Assembly (NCBI GenBank): GCA_009845505.1
Contig: VXZL01000186.1
Location: forward strand, 1 to 17,269
From: Candidatus Poribacteria bacterium
GTDB taxonomy: Bacteria; Poribacteria; WGA-4E; WGA-3G
Reading direction: 5' to 3'
DNA length: 17,269 bases
In this document: positions 14,379-17,269 of the stretch, one piece after another
How positions within the stretch are numbered: the stretch's first letter is position 1
Layout of the letters: each line of letters begins with the position of its first letter
Program-made: the position numbers and the translations under genes
Notes under the pieces: model-generated
Databases searched by the model: none
The model's input: the letters and a program-made list of their open reading frames with translations, nothing else
What the model was told of the DNA's origin: nothing

Positions 14379-17269
14379 TCAATTGACGAGGATTTGATTG
14401 AAAAGTGAACGAGTTGTCTCTGTCCACTTTCCGTAATCTTGTAAAAAAGCCTCCACTGCAGATTTATCTTCGGTTGTTGTATATCCGAGACGGCGTGCCA
14501 ATTGCGCCAGCTCTGTGCGGTTTCTCGGCAGGTCATCCAATGCCCGATCATGGACGATCCGCAATGCATTCTCAACGCGCCTGAGAAATAGATATGCCTC
14601 GGACAGTCCGTCACGTTGTGCTTCTGTCAGGACCCCGATACTATGGAGTCTCTCAATGGCAAGGGGTGTGTTTTGCACGCGAATAGAAGGTGCTTCGCCG
14701 CCGTGCACGAGTTGCAGGGTTTGCACGACAAACTCAATATCGACAAGTCCACCGTATCCAGATTTGACGTTCTGGGTTTTGGCACGCCGTCTACGTCGAG
14801 TAGAGGTCGTTCGAGTTGCTTGTGCTTCCTTCCGTTGGCGTGTGTGGACAATCTGAGCGATCTCCTCAGACGTTATCGGATCCGCGTAGCAGAAGGTGTG
14901 GGCGATTTCTAAAAACCGCTTTCCGAGATGTTCTGTGTCTCCAACAACGACGCGTGCCCGCGTGAGTGCCTGACGTTCCCAAACTTCGGCGGTTTTATCG
15001 TAGTAATTCTGATACCCCGCTAACGGTAGCGCGATGGCGCCCCCGTTGCCGTGCGGGCGGAGTCGTAGATCGATTTCATAGATACCCATTCCCTGATTTC
15101 CAGCAAGTCGTTTTACTAATTCTAAACCGGCTGCTGCAAAATAGTCGGCATTTGACATACCTTGTGTCGTTTCACCGGCTGCGGAATAGACGTACATAAC
15201 ATCCAGATCCGAACTGAAGTTCAATTCGCGACCTCCAAACTTGCCCATCGCAATAATTGCGAAAGTGACGGGTGTTCCATCGGGTGCAAGCGGTGTGCCG
15301 TGTGCCTCGCGCTTTTCTCATTCAATCTCTGGGTAAATCGCTTGCAAGGCGGCTTCCGCTAAATCAGAGAGTTCTTCAGTCGTTGTCGGGAGTGTCGCAT
15401 TACCGAGGATATTACGTAAGGCGATACGCCAGATCTCATCGTTCTTATACCGCCTCAGCATACTCAACATTCTTCCGCTTGGTGCTTCTGCCACAATCTG
15501 CAACGCCTCTTCTTGTTTCTCGGTAAGAGTCTTGGAGCGTTCTACTAATGTGGGGACAGTTAGTAGATCGAAAAGTTCAGGACTCGCGATGAGCATGTCA
15601 GCGAGATACAGACTTGTCCCGCAGACACGGGTCAGCACTTCAAGGGTTGACGGTTTTTCAGCGAACATCGTATAGTAGCTGCTCCGCGCACCAACTTTGT
15701 CTGTGAATGCTGAAAGATAGCGGAGTGCCATATCCGGGTTCGGGGAATCACGTAAAACGTTTAGGAGCGTTGGTGCGAGTTTAAAGAAGGTGCGTCTGAC
15801 ATTCGGGGAGAATTGGATGCCGTCGCTACCATTCGCGAGCTGCTTTAGGAGACGCTGTGCCTCTCTCGCATTTTCAAAACGGAATGTGCTTAAGAAAGTC
15901 TCAAGTTGTTGTGAATCCTCTTCAGAAAGGAGGATTCCGATGTCAAGTCCGTCTGCAGATTCAATTGAAGTCGTTGTAATCTTCCGAAAAATAGCACGTA
16001 CTTGCTCGGTGTGACGGCGATAGTCTGCACGAAATGTTTCCAAGGCATCAGTTTCTGACGTGTGTGGGTAGCCGACGCGACGGGCGAGCTCGCGCGCTTC
16101 GGTCTCTCCCTCGGGGATAGCGTAGCGCTGCTGATCGGCTTCAATTTGGATGCAATTCTCAACAGTGCGTAAAAACCGATAAGCAGCGGCAAGCGCGTCC
16201 GCATCTTCTGCGTCAAGGAGGGTGTTCTCCTTCAACGCTGTAATCGCTTCTAACGTGTTGTGTGAACATAACGATTTACGCTTGGCACCGTGGATCATTT
16301 GAAGGCATTGAACGGTGAACTCTATATCGCGAATCCCGCCGGGGCCCAGTTTCACATGCCTCTCAAGATTCGCACCTTCATTGACGAGTCGTTCTTCTAT
16401 TCGCGCTTTTGTGCGTCGGATGTCTGCCTTAATTTCAGTGAGTGTCACACCGTCCAAATAACGCTGATACACAAACGGTTGGATCATGCGGATGAACTCT
16501 TCACCAAACGCCATATCTCCAGCGACGGGGCGTGCTTTGATGAGCGCCTGACGCTCCCATAGATCACCCCAGCCCTCGTAATAACTTTCATAACTTTCCA
16601 TAGAGCGGATAATGACCCCTGCGCTGCTTTCAGGACGCAAACGGATGTCAACTCGAAAGACGTAGCCGTCAGATGTTATCTCGCTCATCGCCTTGATTAA
16701 GAATTCGCAGAGACGAGCGAAGTATTCGGTATTCTCGTTTCCCGTATCCGTGCGTGCGTCATCTGAATAGACAAAAATCAAGTCGATGTCGGAACTGAAG
16801 TTCAGTTCATAACCGCCTAATTTCCCCATTCCAATGATAGCGAAACGGCAGGGGGCATCGCCTTCTTCATTGAGGGGTGTCCCGTACTTGGGTTTCATCA
16901 CTTGATCCCGCCCAATTTCATAGCAGTGTTGCAGTGCCGCTTCTGCTAAATTGCTCAACTCCAACGTCGTTGTTTCGACGTCTGCTATTTTGAGAAGATC
17001 CCGGAGTCCGATCCGAAGCGTTTCTCGCCGTTTGTAGCGTCGGAGGATGCGGAGTTTCTGCTCGACCGAAGCGAACCGCGAAATTGATTGCGCCAGTTCC
17101 TGATACATTATCTCGGAAGTTTTCTGGGTTTGCATTACGTCTGCATCAATGATGTCGTAGAAATATTCAGGCTTGCGAATCAGTGTTTCAGATAGATAGG
17201 TGGACGCGCCGAAACTTAAGATGAGGGGTCGTATGAGAAAGGGGTCATCTCGCAGGAGCTGATAGAGCG
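14379..17269 (-). CDS. glnE: Bifunctional glutamine synthetase adenylyl transferase/adenylyl-removing enzyme, 5' partial, one in-frame TGA
   Basis: Regulates glutamine synthetase by adenylylation and deadenylylation in response to PII. The frame stays open to the window edge (upstream residues read LYQLLRDDPFLIRPLILS), so the N-terminus is missing. First half, adenylyl-removing: GMGKLGGYELNFSSDIDLIF (about 16770-16840), DIRLRPESSAG, DLWERQALIKARPVAGD, GPGGIRDIEF. Second half, adenylyl transferase: AMGKFGGRELNFSSDLDVMY (about 15195-15262), DLRLRPHGNGG, VWERQALTRARVVVGD, YGGLVDIEF, with an unusual basic insert RRRRRAK. A TGA at 15318-15320 falls between the halves; the flanks stay in frame (AALQAIYPEIE, stop, EKREAHGTPL). 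It is therefore either a nonsense mutation, a sequence error, or two separately made halves (the second from ATG 15248). The genuine stop is TGA at 14379-14381. Confidence 0.9.

Noticed and set aside
14240..14614. - strand 124-residue frame overlapping glnE end
   Set aside because: Different frame from GlnE, runs through the MITE-like element; no domain seen.
15318..15320. Selenocysteine reading of the glnE TGA
   Set aside because: The position is a linker without a Cys in the homologous half of the protein, and only a weak 5-bp pairing (AAGCG/CGCTT) is visible downstream.
1..17269. tRNA, rRNA or CRISPR array
   Set aside because: No T-loop/acceptor pattern, rRNA-like core or regularly spaced direct repeats were seen; the repeats present are palindromes or a short coding tandem repeat.

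Overview
This window looks like an uncultured bacterial chromosome, most consistent with Candidatus Poribacteria or a close relative. That assignment is an inference. It rests on the style of the NHL-repeat protein, the many short palindromic repeats carrying GC-rich arms between genes, and moderate GC with standard bacterial signals. TGA and TAA both serve as normal terminators here (HNH gene, rnpA and glnE end in TGA), so no alternative genetic code is needed.

Left part, + strand (1-5930): a small membrane/coiled-coil protein, RimI (ribosomal protein acetyltransferase) and an isochorismatase-fold hydrolase lie close together. After a 309-base spacer with palindromes and a candidate promoter comes the conserved 'end of the rnpA operon' block: HNH endonuclease, rnpA, yidD, yidC, jag/khpB. 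mnmE follows (6023-7411). The block is recognisably the classical rpmH-rnpA-yidD-yidC-jag-mnmE neighbourhood for RNase P, membrane-protein insertion and tRNA modification, but an HNH gene sits where rpmH is expected. The yidC frame is interrupted by one in-frame TAA.

Middle (7412-8730): a 65-residue two-CxxC zinc-ribbon protein, then a membrane-anchored thioredoxin-fold/TPR protein. Its frame contains a TGA exactly at the first position of the CxxC redox motif, followed at once by a strong stem-loop that fits the bacterial SECIS rules. I read this as a candidate selenoprotein (UGFC active site), and it is the most interesting item in the window.

Right part, - strand (8726-13025): a co-directional run in transcript order of glutamate dehydrogenase, PD-(D/E)XK-fold protein, pdxJ, HAD-IB phosphatase and rluB-type pseudouridine synthase. 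The last three overlap by 4 bases each. A 113-bp miniature transposon-like element (13-bp perfect terminal inverted repeats, 5-bp TCCAT target duplication) sits between the PD-(D/E)XK gene and pdxJ. Its target duplication restored both the upstream stop codon and the pdxJ Shine-Dalgarno.

Far right, - strand (13177-17269): an NHL beta-propeller protein, a 340-base spacer with a second MITE-like element, and the nitrogen regulator glnE (5' end beyond the window edge). glnE carries one in-frame TGA between its two catalytic halves. Glutamate dehydrogenase and GlnE are both nitrogen-assimilation functions, but repeats and other genes separate them, so they are probably not one operon.
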